Shown: positions 10,226-19,070 of the stretch, in pieces
Layout: each line of letters starts with the position of its first letter
How positions within the stretch are numbered: the first letter of the stretch is position 1
From: Cupriavidus oxalaticus
GTDB lineage: Bacteria > Pseudomonadota > Gammaproteobacteria > Burkholderiales > Burkholderiaceae
NCBI RefSeq assembly: GCF_004768545.1
Contig: NZ_CP038634.1
Coordinates: forward strand, 1,612,001 to 1,676,000
Direction: 5' to 3'
DNA length: 64,000 bases
Program-made: the position numbers and the translations under genes
The notes under the pieces: generated by a model
The model's input: the letters and a program-made list of their open reading frames with translations, nothing else
What the model was told of the DNA's origin: nothing
Database searches by the model: none

Positions 10226-11239
10226 TCATGCGAACGCCTTGTGATACGCGTTGAGTGCGGGCGCGCCGCCCAGATGCACGTACAGCACGTTCGTTCCCTT
10301 CGGAATCTCACCCGCCTGCGCCATCGCGATCAGGCCCGCCATGGATTTGCCCTCGTACACCGGATCGGTGAGCATCGCCTCAAGCCGCGCTGCCGTGCGG
10401 ATCGCATCGATCGTCCCATCGTCGGGCAGGCCATAGTCCGGGCCCGCGAAACGCGGATCGACGATCACGTCGGCGTCGTCGATCGGCTTGCGGATGCCGA
10501 TCAGTTCCGCAGTCTGCCGCGCGCTCTTTGTCACGGCGCGGCGGGTCATCGCCTCGTTGCAAGCGGTATCGATGCCAATCAGGCGGCGCGGCCTGTCCTG
10601 CGCCTTGAACCCAGCGACCATGCCGCCCTGTGTCGAGCCGGTGCAGGTCGCGGTAATCACGGTGTCGAAGAACATGCCCATTTCCTGTTCCTGGCGCGCA
10701 AGTTCCTCGGTGAAGTTCGCATAGCCAAGGCCACCAAGGGGATGGTCGGATGCACCCGCCGGAATCGCATAAGGCTTGCCGCCTTCCCGGCGCACCTGCT
10801 CGAGGGCGCGCGACCAGGTCTCCTTCACCTCGGTCGAGTAGCCCTCGCCCTCCAGCAGCGTCTCGGCGCCCATCAGCCGCGACAGCAGGATATTGCCGAC
10901 CTTGTCGTAGACCGGATCGTCCCAGTGTGTCCACTCCTCCTGCACCAGCCGGCAGCGCATGCCGAGCACCGCCGCGACGGCCGCAACCTGGCGCGTGTGA
11001 TTCGACTGAATGTTTCCGATGGAAACGAGCGTGTCGGCGCCTTTCTTCACTGCGTCAGCGGCGAGCCACTCGAGCTTGCGAATCTTGTTGCCGCCAAACG
11101 CGAGCCCGGACGACACATCGTCGCGCTTTGCCCACACCGAAATGCCGAGCACATCGGACAGGCGATTGAGCCGATGAATCGGCGATGGGAAGAAGCCAAG
11201 CGAGATGTGGCCGAAGCGATGCTCGAGATCAAGTGCCAT
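10226..11239 (-). CDS. acdS: 1-aminocyclopropane-1-carboxylate (ACC) deaminase
   Basis: AcdS cleaves ACC, the plant ethylene precursor, to ammonia and 2-oxobutyrate using pyridoxal phosphate. The 337-residue protein has the PLP lysine in FGGNKIRKLE (Lys52), SIGNIQSNHTRQVAA and GSTQGGMVAGF. Two residues that separate true ACC deaminases from D-cysteine desulfhydrases are kept: Glu296 in TDPVYEGKS and Leu323 in VHLGGAPALN, matching Glu295 and Leu322 of the Pseudomonas enzyme. No acdR-type Lrp gene is adjacent. It is isolated from pathway partners inside a flagellar region. Confidence 0.9.
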   Translation of the reverse strand: MALDLEHRFGHISLGFFPSPIHRLNRLSDVLGISVWAKRDDVSSGLAFGGNKIRKLEWLAADAVKKGADTLVSIGNIQSNHTRQVAAVAAVLGMRCRLVQEEWTHWDDPVYDKVGNILLSRLMGAETLLEGEGYSTEVKETWSRALEQVRREGGKPYAIPAGASDHPLGGLGYANFTEELARQEQEMGMFFDTVITATCTGSTQGGMVAGFKAQDRPRRLIGIDTACNEAMTRRAVTKSARQTAELIGIRKPIDDADVIVDPRFAGPDYGLPDDGTIDAIRTAARLEAMLTDPVYEGKSMAGLIAMAQAGEIPKGTNVLYVHLGGAPALNAYHKAFA

Positions 11240-11566
11240 GGCGGGCTCCCTGTCGAGGAACGGGGAAAGATTGACTCTAGATTAGGTCCAAAAGGCCGAG
11301 ACATTGGAGCGTGGCGCGCATTCACCTGGGCGCCTCGCCAGGGTCGAATCGGTATTCAAATGCGCCCTCGCTCTGGACGGAATGTTGAGGTGCAAACATC
11401 ACATTCGAACGAGCTGCTTCGGCGCCGTCGAACGGCGCCTTATGGCCCGATTCCGGTCGGACGAGAAGGCGATCGCCGGCGCTTTTGTCGTTCGAGTCGT
11501 TAGATTCTAGAAGGCCAGGTATCAGTGGCCTCGCATGATTGGCCTATAGGCCTGCTCCTGACTACC
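11240..11566. other. Gap between acdS and a lipoprotein gene
   Basis: No convincing gene, RNA or strong hairpin was seen in these 327 bases. The part next to 11240 should carry the acdS promoter on the minus strand, but no clear -35/-10 pair stands out. Confidence 0.5.
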
Positions 11567-12283
11567 CTACTGGAACACCAGCGTGCCCAGCGATTGCCCA
11601 TTGATATTGAACATCGTGGATCTGGACGAAACAAAGCTGATGTTGCCGCTGGTGTCGATGCGGAATATGGTCTCATCCTCGGCGATGCGGGCATTGCTGT
11701 TGTCGAACACCTTGTCGAGCAAGGTCAAGAGCAGGCTGCTTCCGGTATCGGCGGCAACGCTATAGGACTCGGTAAGTGTTCCCACCTTCGTGGCCTGTGT
11801 GCTGTCCGAGTAAATCGTGGCGCTTGCCAGAGGTCCCGAGTCGCCGGCCTTCACTGTCGGTGGAATCGTATAGTCGGCGAACACCACAAAGGCATCCCCC
11901 TCGTCGATCACCATCACGGCATAGGTAACGGTATTGCGGGAGATGGTCCTGGTGTTCGAGAACGGCATCGAATTACCATTTGCGACAACCGTGCCGCTGA
12001 CGGTTTCAGTGGTCCTCAATACCGAAGTGTTATTCAGAGAGGTCGCAACGAAAGGGGTTGCGGTCAGGGTTCCGGAGCCTGATACCGGCACATTCTCTAC
12101 CGTGCCGGAAATCGAGAAACTTGCGGTCAGTCCATTCGCCGCCAGACTTGCCATGGCTGTGCTGAGCGGCACCGTCAGAGGCTGCACCGGCGTGGTGGCT
12201 GCTTCGTTGCTGTCGTTGTCGTCGCCGCCGCAGCCGCCGAGAAAGAATGAAATTGCAAGCACAAGAAGGAATCTCCCGGACAT
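11567..12283 (-). CDS. Hypothetical lipoprotein
   Basis: A 238-residue protein beginning with a lipoprotein signal (MSGRFLLVLAISFFLGGCGG), with the lipidated Cys at residue 18. An acidic/Asn linker (GGDDNDSNEAATT) and a Thr/Ser-rich, probably beta-rich body follow. I recognise no domain. Start 12283 has an AGGAG site; a longer frame to 12439 would put 52 polar residues before the signal peptide and was rejected. No pathway link to its neighbours is visible. Confidence 0.75.
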   Translation of the reverse strand: MSGRFLLVLAISFFLGGCGGDDNDSNEAATTPVQPLTVPLSTAMASLAANGLTASFSISGTVENVPVSGSGTLTATPFVATSLNNTSVLRTTETVSGTVVANGNSMPFSNTRTISRNTVTYAVMVIDEGDAFVVFADYTIPPTVKAGDSGPLASATIYSDSTQATKVGTLTESYSVAADTGSSLLLTLLDKVFDNSNARIAEDETIFRIDTSGNISFVSSRSTMFNINGQSLGTLVFQ

Positions 12284-12654
12284 CGCAGTCTCCTGGCCGA
12301 AGTGCCCCGGATTCGAAACCTGTCTTGGCATGCGACCCGGCGGAACGGGTAGGGCATGGCGCAAACCGCAATCTTTCCATACCCGCAACCCATGCAAAAT
12401 GCCCTGCTGTTCGGCAGGCTTGGCGCGCGAGCCCGTCACCCCAAATAAGCCGCAACAAAGATGCCAACACTGCCGGATGTGTTGTTTTTATTATGTTATG
12501 GCAGACATATAGATTCGAGGCGCTGGTGAAATCGGTGCAATCTGTTTCGTTCGAGATACAGGCCGGAAGCTGTCAGGCGTATGCCCTCATCCGGACGCCG
12601 CGATGGGCGAACTCAGGGTCGTCATGTCATTCACCGGCTGGCGGGATCTTCAGT
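12284..12654. other. Gap between two minus-strand genes
   Basis: About 370 bases with only short overlapping frames on both strands and no recognised product. A short A/T-rich patch near 12481-12515 is the only local feature and could hold the promoter of the lipoprotein gene. No terminator-like hairpin with a T tract was found. Confidence 0.45.
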
Positions 12655-13110
12655 TCAAGTGACTCCATTTCCAACTCCACCCAACTGCCACACATCGATG
12701 GCGGACGCGACAAGACTCAATGCTGTGCGCACTCCATGCAGCCTGGCCCATTTCTGCAAGAGTTCCCGGGTCTCCACCGACGATAGATCGCGATCCGGCT
12801 CGAGAATCTTGTGGTTGATGGGCATTACGACGAGCAAGGTGTACGGCACGACAGATCCGATCAGTAGCGCGGCAGCAAACCACCAGATACTGGCGCCCAA
12901 AAGCCATGCCATCACTCCGCTCAGTAAGCTGACCAGCGCCAATGGAGCCTGCATGAGCGTGGCGCGCTTATAGCTGGGCGCCCACTGCTGTGCCGCGGAC
13001 CTTGTCTCAAGCACCATTCTTGCGGGATGCTCAACCACGTTGATATACAAGGCGGCCCCGGCGAAGAGCATCGCAGCGAACGCGGCAATCATTTGCAGTG
13101 CGTGGTTCAT
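12655..13110 (-). CDS. DUF1772-type membrane protein
   Basis: A 151-residue protein with about four hydrophobic segments (around residues 5-25, 55-75, 78-100 and the C-terminus). Family features are the early ALYINVVEHPAR motif and VMPINHKILEPDRDL in the second half, as in DUF1772 proteins. Function unknown. Start 13110 has a GGAGGG site; an upstream in-frame ATG at 13137 would add nine residues. It is the rightmost gene of the minus-strand block and is divergent from flhB. Confidence 0.75.
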   Translation of the reverse strand: MNHALQMIAAFAAMLFAGAALYINVVEHPARMVLETRSAAQQWAPSYKRATLMQAPLALVSLLSGVMAWLLGASIWWFAAALLIGSVVPYTLLVVMPINHKILEPDRDLSSVETRELLQKWARLHGVRTALSLVASAIDVWQLGGVGNGVT

Positions 13111-13332
13111 CACACCCTCCGTGAAGCCTACCTCCAATTATGGTGAAGAACCCGAGAGGCCCCACAGGGAGTTCGTAAGGCATTGGAAGGCTTCCGGCGT
13201 TTTGCGCGCGACTGGCAGGTTCGCTGACGATGCCTGATGGACAAGCACAGCGCTCACCCACAGGAGTGCGTCCACGACGGGCGGTGGCTTGTTTCAAGGC
13301 ACTCGCCGGTCGACGGCCACTCCAGATTTCCC

Positions 13333-13359
13333 TAAAGTCTCCCAACCCCCCGCCGTTAA
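13333..13359 (+). promoter_or_regulatory. Sigma-28 (FliA) promoter upstream of flhB
   Basis: TAAAGTCT at 13333-13340 and GCCGTTAA at 13352-13359 are separated by exactly 11 bases, matching the sigma-28 consensus TAAAGTTT-N11-GCCGATAA except for a few positions. It lies about 128 bases before flhB, inside a strongly C-rich tract (about 13327-13412). The likely target is the flhB-flhA-flhF-flhG-fliA-flhE unit. Confidence 0.75.
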
Positions 13360-13486
13360 TCCCCCAAGTCCCCCGATTTCCCAAACAACACCCAAATCCC
13401 CCGCCTTTTCCCATGAATGGGAAGCCCCCCACGCTTCGATAATCCGTGCTGACGAATAGCGGTCTGCCGCTTCGCACGGAGCGTGG

Positions 13487-14629
13487 ATGTCCGAAGAAAG
13501 CGATCTCGAGAAAACCGAACCCGCCTCACCCCGGCGCCTGGAAAAGGCGCGCGAGGAGGGGCAGGTGGTGCGTTCGCGCGAGCTGGCCACGTTCATCATG
13601 CTGATCGCCGGCGTCCTCGGCCTGTGGACGCTGGGCGGCCACATGGGCCGCAGCCTCAATCAGGTCATGCAGGGCGCGCTGCGCTTCGAGCGGGAAACCG
13701 CCTTTGATACCTCGCGCATGCTGTCGCGCTTCGTGCTGATGGTGTGGGACAGCCTGCTCGCCTTCCTGCCGCTGCTGCTGCTGTTCGGCGTTGCCGCACT
13801 GGCCGCGCCGCTGATGCTGGGCGGCTGGGTGTTCTCGGCCAAGTCGTTCGCGCCGCAGTTCTCGCGCATGTCGCCGATGGCCGGATTGGGCCGCCTGTTC
13901 TCCGCGCATTCCCTGGTGGAGTTGCTCAAGGCGGTGGCCAAGTCGCTGCTGGTCGGCGCGGTCGGCGCCTGGGTGCTGTGGCAGCGCCTGCCTGAGGCGA
14001 TCGCGCTGATGAACGCACCGGTCCAGGAAGCGCTGCTGCACATGGTCGACCTGGTGCTGTACTGCTGCCTGGTGGTGTCGCTGTCGCTGCTGGTGGTGGC
14101 GGCCATCGACGTGCCCTGGCAGTACTGGGAGTTCTTCAAGAAGCTGCGCATGACCAAGGAAGAGGTCAAGCAGGAATTCAAGGAGAGCGAGGGCGATCCG
14201 CATATCAAGAACCGCATCCGCCAGCAGCAGCGCGCCATGGCCCGCCGCCGCATGATGACCGAGGTGCCCAAGGCCGACGTGGTGGTGACCAACCCCACGC
14301 ACTTCGCCGTGGCGCTGCGCTATGAAGAGGGCCGCATGGGCGCGCCGCGCGTGGTGGCCAAGGGCACCGGCGAAGTCGCCGCGCGCATCCGCGCGCTGGC
14401 CGCCGAGCACCGCGTGCCGCTGATGTCGGCGCCGCCGCTGGCGCGCGCGCTGCACCGCCACGTGGAGCTGGGCCACGAGATTCCCGCCGGACTCTATACC
14501 GCCGTGGCCGAAGTGCTGGCCTGGGTCTACCAACTGAAGCACTGGCACTACTCGCAGGGCCCGCAGCCGCAGGCGCCGTCGGACCTGCTGGTGCCTGATG
14601 AACTCGCCGTACCGGAAAGCCGCGAATGA
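13487..14629 (+). CDS. flhB: Flagellar export gate protein FlhB
   Basis: FlhB is the substrate-specificity switch of the flagellar type III export apparatus. The 380-residue protein starts MSEESDLEKTEPASPRRLEK, has four hydrophobic segments (about residues 35-55, 85-115, 140-170, 185-210), and carries the autocleavage site Asn269-Pro-Thr-His in the cytoplasmic domain. The stop overlaps the flhA start (ATGA). Virulence-type FlhB homologues were considered, but the flagellar context decides. Confidence 0.97.
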   Translation: MSEESDLEKTEPASPRRLEKAREEGQVVRSRELATFIMLIAGVLGLWTLGGHMGRSLNQVMQGALRFERETAFDTSRMLSRFVLMVWDSLLAFLPLLLLFGVAALAAPLMLGGWVFSAKSFAPQFSRMSPMAGLGRLFSAHSLVELLKAVAKSLLVGAVGAWVLWQRLPEAIALMNAPVQEALLHMVDLVLYCCLVVSLSLLVVAAIDVPWQYWEFFKKLRMTKEEVKQEFKESEGDPHIKNRIRQQQRAMARRRMMTEVPKADVVVTNPTHFAVALRYEEGRMGAPRVVAKGTGEVAARIRALAAEHRVPLMSAPPLARALHRHVELGHEIPAGLYTAVAEVLAWVYQLKHWHYSQGPQPQAPSDLLVPDELAVPESRE

Positions 14630-16707
14630 ATGCTCTGAGCTCATTGCTGAACCTGCCTGGCCTGCGCTCGGCCGGCCAGATGAAGGCCTTCACCGGGCCG
14701 CTGCTGATCATCATGATCCTGGGGATGATGATCCTGCCGCTGCCGGCCTTCGTGCTGGATCTGCTGTTCACCTTCAATATCGCGCTGGCGATCATGGTGC
14801 TGCTGGTCAGCATGTACACGCAGAAGCCGCTGGACTTTGCCGCGTTCCCCGCGGTGCTGCTGTTTACCACGCTGCTGCGCCTGTCGCTGAATGTCGCCTC
14901 CACCCGCGTGGTGCTGCTCGAAGGCCATACCGGCCCGGACGCCGCCGGCAAAGTGGTGGAAGCGTTCGGCCACTTCCTGGTGGGCGGCAACTTCGCGGTC
15001 GGCATCGTGGTGTTCGCAATCCTGGTTGTGATCAACTTCATGGTCATCACCAAGGGCGCGGGCCGGATTGCCGAGGTGGGCGCGCGCTTCATGCTGGACT
15101 CGATGCCCGGCAAGCAGATGTCGATCGATGCCGACCTCAACGCCGGCCTGATCGACGAAGCGGCGGCCAAGAAGCGCCGCGCCGAAGTGGCGCAGGAATC
15201 CGACTTCTACGGCGCCATGGACGGTGCCAGCAAGTTCGTGCGCGGTGACGCCGTGGCGGGCCTGATCATCATGTTCATCAACGTCGCCGCGGGCATGGTG
15301 GTGGGCATGGTGCAGCACGACCTGGACTTCGGCACCGCAGTGCACAACTACACGCTGCTGACCATCGGCGACGGCCTGGTCGCGCAGATCCCGGCGCTGG
15401 TGATCTCCACCGCGGCCGGCGTGATCGTGTCGCGCGTGGCCAATGAGCAGGATGTCGGCGAACAGCTGACCGGGCAGCTGTTCTCCAACCCGCGCGTGTT
15501 GTACCTGACCGCCGGCATCATGGGGCTGATGGGCATCATCCCGGGCATGCCGCATTTCGCCTTCCTGCTGCTGTCCGGCGCGCTGGTCTGGATGGGCCGC
15601 TACCTGTCGCGCAAGGCGGCGACGCAGCAGCAGGTCAGGCAGCGCGAGGAACGCGCGCCCGCTGTCGCGCAGGAGTCGACCGAAGCCAGCTGGGACGACG
15701 TCTCGCTGGTCGACCCGCTTGGCATGGAAGTGGGCTATCGCCTGATCACGCTGGTCGACCGCGCGCAGGACGGCGAACTGCTCGGCCGCATCAAGAGCAT
15801 CCGCAAGAAGGTGGCGCAGGAAATCGGCTTCCTGGTGCCGGTGGTGCATATCCGCGACAACCTGGAACTCAAGCCCAACGCCTACCGCATCACGCTCAAG
15901 GGCGTCGAGATCGGCCGCGGCGAAGCCATGCCGGGGCAATGGATGGCGATCAACCCGGGCCAGGTCAGCGGCACGCTGCCGGGCGCGGCCACGCGCGATC
16001 CCGCCTTCGGCCTGCCGGCGGTATGGATCGACGCGGGCATCAAGGAGCAGGCGCAGTCCTACGGCTACACCGTGGTCGATGCCAGCACCGTGGTCGCCAC
16101 GCACCTGAATCACCTGATCCACATGCATGCGGCCGAGCTGCTCGGCCGCCAGGAAGTGCAGGCGCTGCTGGACCGCATCGCCAGGGACGCGCCCAAGCTG
16201 ACCGAAGACCTGGTGCCCAAGACCATCTCGCTGACGGCGCTGCAGAAGATCCTGCAGAACCTGCTCGACGAAGGCGTGGCGATCCGCGACATGCGCACCA
16301 TCCTCGACGTGGTGGCCGAGCATGCGCCCAAGATCAGCGATCCGAACGAACTGACCGCGATGGTGCGCGTGGCCATGGGCCGCGCCATCACGCAGCAGCT
16401 GTTCCCCAACAACGCCGACCTGCAGGTGATCGGCCTCGACGCCGGCCTCGAGCGGGTGCTGTCGCAGGCGCTGACCAACGGCGGCGGCATCGAGCCGGGC
16501 CTGGCCGATGCGCTGCTGCAGCAGACCCAGGGCGCGGTCACGCGCCAGGAGCAGATGGGGCTGGACCCGGTGCTGCTGGTGCCGTCGCAGCTGCGCCCGC
16601 TGATGGCGCGCTTCCTGCGCCGCACGCTGCCGCAGCTGCGGGTGCTGTCGCATGCCGAAGTGCCTGACAACCGCAATATCCGCATCACCGCCATGATCGG
16701 CGCGTGA
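14626..16707 (+). CDS. flhA: Flagellar export gate protein FlhA
   Basis: FlhA is the large membrane component of the export gate and docks substrates and chaperones. The 693-residue protein has about eight membrane helices in the first half. The FHIPEP-family signature region is around residues 100-220 (LRLSLNVASTRVVLLEGH, SMPGKQMSIDADLNAGL). A cytoplasmic domain fills the second half. It overlaps flhB by four bases and flhF follows 23 bases after its stop. Confidence 0.97.
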   Translation: MNALSSLLNLPGLRSAGQMKAFTGPLLIIMILGMMILPLPAFVLDLLFTFNIALAIMVLLVSMYTQKPLDFAAFPAVLLFTTLLRLSLNVASTRVVLLEGHTGPDAAGKVVEAFGHFLVGGNFAVGIVVFAILVVINFMVITKGAGRIAEVGARFMLDSMPGKQMSIDADLNAGLIDEAAAKKRRAEVAQESDFYGAMDGASKFVRGDAVAGLIIMFINVAAGMVVGMVQHDLDFGTAVHNYTLLTIGDGLVAQIPALVISTAAGVIVSRVANEQDVGEQLTGQLFSNPRVLYLTAGIMGLMGIIPGMPHFAFLLLSGALVWMGRYLSRKAATQQQVRQREERAPAVAQESTEASWDDVSLVDPLGMEVGYRLITLVDRAQDGELLGRIKSIRKKVAQEIGFLVPVVHIRDNLELKPNAYRITLKGVEIGRGEAMPGQWMAINPGQVSGTLPGAATRDPAFGLPAVWIDAGIKEQAQSYGYTVVDASTVVATHLNHLIHMHAAELLGRQEVQALLDRIARDAPKLTEDLVPKTISLTALQKILQNLLDEGVAIRDMRTILDVVAEHAPKISDPNELTAMVRVAMGRAITQQLFPNNADLQVIGLDAGLERVLSQALTNGGGIEPGLADALLQQTQGAVTRQEQMGLDPVLLVPSQLRPLMARFLRRTLPQLRVLSHAEVPDNRNIRITAMIGA

Positions 16708-16730
16708 GCGATCACCCGACAGAGCCAACG

Positions 16731-19070
16731 ATGAGCGTAGCTAAATTTGTTGCCGCCAACGGCCGTGAAGCCATGCGCCAGGTGCGCGAAGCCATGGGCC
16801 CCGATGCCGTGGTGCTGTCCAACCGTACCGTAGAGGGCGGTGTCGAGATCGTCGCGATGCGCGATGCCGACCTGGGCAGCGTATCGGCCAGCGCGCAGGC
16901 CTATGTGCCGCCCGCGCCGGCGGCGGAGCCTGCAGCCATTGGCGACCTGCGCGGCGAGCTGCAGTCGATGCGCGCGATGCTGGAGCGCCAGCTTGCCGGC
17001 ATCGGCAATGCGCCCACCGCGGCGGGCCACGGCGTTGCCGCCAGCGACCCGCTGCGCGAATCGCTGTTCGAATGGATGGTGGGGGCCGGCTTCTCCGGCC
17101 AGCTGGCGCGCACGCTGCTGGCACGCCTGCCGCTGTGCTACGACCGTCCGGCCGCGATGACCTGGATCCGCAAGGAGCTGGCCAGCAAGGTGCCGGTGCT
17201 GGGCGACGAAGACCAGCTGTTCGCACAGGGCGGCGTGCTGGCGCTGATCGGGCCCACCGGCGTGGGCAAGACCACCACCACCGCCAAGCTGGCGGCGCGG
17301 TTCGTGCTGCGCCACGGCGCCGACAAGCTGGCGTTGCTGACCACCGACAGCTTCCGTATCGGCGCGCATGAACAGCTGCGCATCTATGGCGACATCCTCG
17401 GCGTGCCGGTGCATGCGGTGAAGGACGCCGCCGACCTGCGCTTCGCGCTGGCGGCAATGAAGGACAAGCACCTGGTCATCATCGACACCGTCGGCATGAG
17501 CCAGCGCGACCGCAGCCTGTCGGAGCAGATCGCCATGCTCGCCGGCGTGCCCGCGCCGGTGCAGCGCGTGCTGCTGCTCAACGGCGCCAGCCACGGCGAC
17601 ACGCTCAATGAAGTCGTGCATGCCTACCGACACGACGCCGCGCCCAACGATGGCGGCATCGACGGCTGCATCATCAGCAAGCTGGATGAAGCTACCCACC
17701 TGGGCTCGGTGCTCGATGTGGTGATCCGCCATCGGCTGCCGGTGTTCTACGCCTCGACCGGCCAGCGCGTGCCCGAGCACCTGGAGCTGGCCAGCAGCGC
17801 CGCGCTGGTCGAACGCGCTTTCCTGACACCGCGCCGCGGCTCGGTCTTTAACGATGCCGACGTCGCGCGCCGCCGCCACGCGGCAGCGGACGATCAGTCC
17901 GGGAAGGGCGGGAAGGGCGGCGCCGAAGACGTGCTGCGCTCGCTCACCGACAGCGCCGATGCGCTGGGCCAGTGTGTCGCGGAACTCAACGGCGCGGGCC
18001 TGGGCTTCGACCTGGCGCGCTCGCTGTGGCAGCAGCGCACCGCGGGCGATACCGCGCTGCGCGCGATGGCGCAGCAGGTGCGCGAAGCGGTCTGCCGCGA
18101 CGTCAACCGTGCCTGCGACCAGTACGTGCTGGCGCTGGCGGCCACGCTGCCGGTCAGCGTGCCCGACCGCCGCACGCCGCAGCCGCTGCAGCACACGCTG
18201 TGGCTGGGCGACCGCGACGGCACGCCGCTGGCCGCCACCGTCACCGCCGCTGGCCGCGCCGGCCAGCCGCTGGGCGAGGCCGACGCCGAGGCCGCCAACC
18301 TGCGCGCCGCCATGAGCGCTGCGCGCAGGGTGGTCAACGTGGTCGACGCGATGCCGTCCGCCGCCACGCTGGCGCGCTGGCAGCAGGCCGGCGAACGCTG
18401 GATCGCGGGCGCGCGCAAGACCGTGCGCGTGGTGGGCGCAGGCGCCGCCTGGAAGCTCGATGCACTCGCCGATACGCTGACCTTCCACGCCATCGGCGAC
18501 GCCATCGTGTGCGAGCGCGACGCGGTACGCTGGCTGGCCACTGCCGACGTGCGCGTGCCCGACAGCCCCGCGCGTGGCAAGGGCGCTCCCGAAGGCGGCA
18601 TCGATGCCTGCCTGGTGGTGGTGCGCCTGGTCGACCGCGCCAGCGGCGAGCTGCTCGATACCCGTTATCTGCTGTGCGACCCGGCGCTGGCGCCGGATGC
18701 AGCACAGGTGGCGCACTGGGCGCCATGGTCGGATACGGCCGAAACGCGCCTGCGCACGCTGCGCCATGCCATCGACCACTTCGCGCAGGATGCCGAAGCC
18801 GGCCACGCCGCCAGTGCCGCGCTCGCGGCGCTGCAGCTTGGCCTGTCGGTGCTGTGCCTCGAACACGCGCCAACCGCGACCGCGCCGGCGTTCCTGGCAC
18901 GCCTGGCCGGGCGCACCGTGCGAGCCGGCACGGCGGTGCCGGGCACCGTGCTCAATGAAGGCATGGGCCGCATGCTGGCGCTGCTCGACGTGCTGGAGAA
19001 TTACTCCGGCCGCGCCGCGGCGGCACCCGCTGTCGCGGAAGCGGCCGATGTCATGGGAGCCCTGCAGTGA
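16731..19070 (+). CDS. flhF: Flagellar SRP-like GTPase FlhF with a long C-terminal extension
   Basis: FlhF is a signal-recognition-particle-type GTPase that places flagella. From ATG 16731 the product has 779 residues. The N-terminus (KFVAANGREAMRQVREAMGP, with VVLSNR) is typical. The GTPase domain has the P-loop GPTGVGKT at 174-181, DTVGM at 252-256, SKLDEA at 317-322 and GQRVPE at 344-349. It ends near residue 375, the usual end of the family, but some 380 more Ala/Arg-rich residues follow with no domain I recognise. A GTG at 16704 overlapping the flhA stop is an alternative start. flhG overlaps its stop (GTGA). Confidence 0.92.
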   Translation: MSVAKFVAANGREAMRQVREAMGPDAVVLSNRTVEGGVEIVAMRDADLGSVSASAQAYVPPAPAAEPAAIGDLRGELQSMRAMLERQLAGIGNAPTAAGHGVAASDPLRESLFEWMVGAGFSGQLARTLLARLPLCYDRPAAMTWIRKELASKVPVLGDEDQLFAQGGVLALIGPTGVGKTTTTAKLAARFVLRHGADKLALLTTDSFRIGAHEQLRIYGDILGVPVHAVKDAADLRFALAAMKDKHLVIIDTVGMSQRDRSLSEQIAMLAGVPAPVQRVLLLNGASHGDTLNEVVHAYRHDAAPNDGGIDGCIISKLDEATHLGSVLDVVIRHRLPVFYASTGQRVPEHLELASSAALVERAFLTPRRGSVFNDADVARRRHAAADDQSGKGGKGGAEDVLRSLTDSADALGQCVAELNGAGLGFDLARSLWQQRTAGDTALRAMAQQVREAVCRDVNRACDQYVLALAATLPVSVPDRRTPQPLQHTLWLGDRDGTPLAATVTAAGRAGQPLGEADAEAANLRAAMSAARRVVNVVDAMPSAATLARWQQAGERWIAGARKTVRVVGAGAAWKLDALADTLTFHAIGDAIVCERDAVRWLATADVRVPDSPARGKGAPEGGIDACLVVVRLVDRASGELLDTRYLLCDPALAPDAAQVAHWAPWSDTAETRLRTLRHAIDHFAQDAEAGHAASAALAALQLGLSVLCLEHAPTATAPAFLARLAGRTVRAGTAVPGTVLNEGMGRMLALLDVLENYSGRAAAAPAVAEAADVMGALQ

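Noticed and set aside
10172..11503. Plus-strand open frame of 443 codons
   Set aside because: It is antisense to acdS, which has clear catalytic residues; the frame has no recognised domain.
13487..16707. FlhB and FlhA as parts of a virulence type III secretion system
   Set aside because: The surrounding genes (flhF, flhG, fliA, flg series) are all flagellar and no needle or effector genes are present.
16110..18866. Minus-strand open frame of 918 codons
   Set aside because: It is antisense to flhA and flhF; length alone is expected from high GC content.
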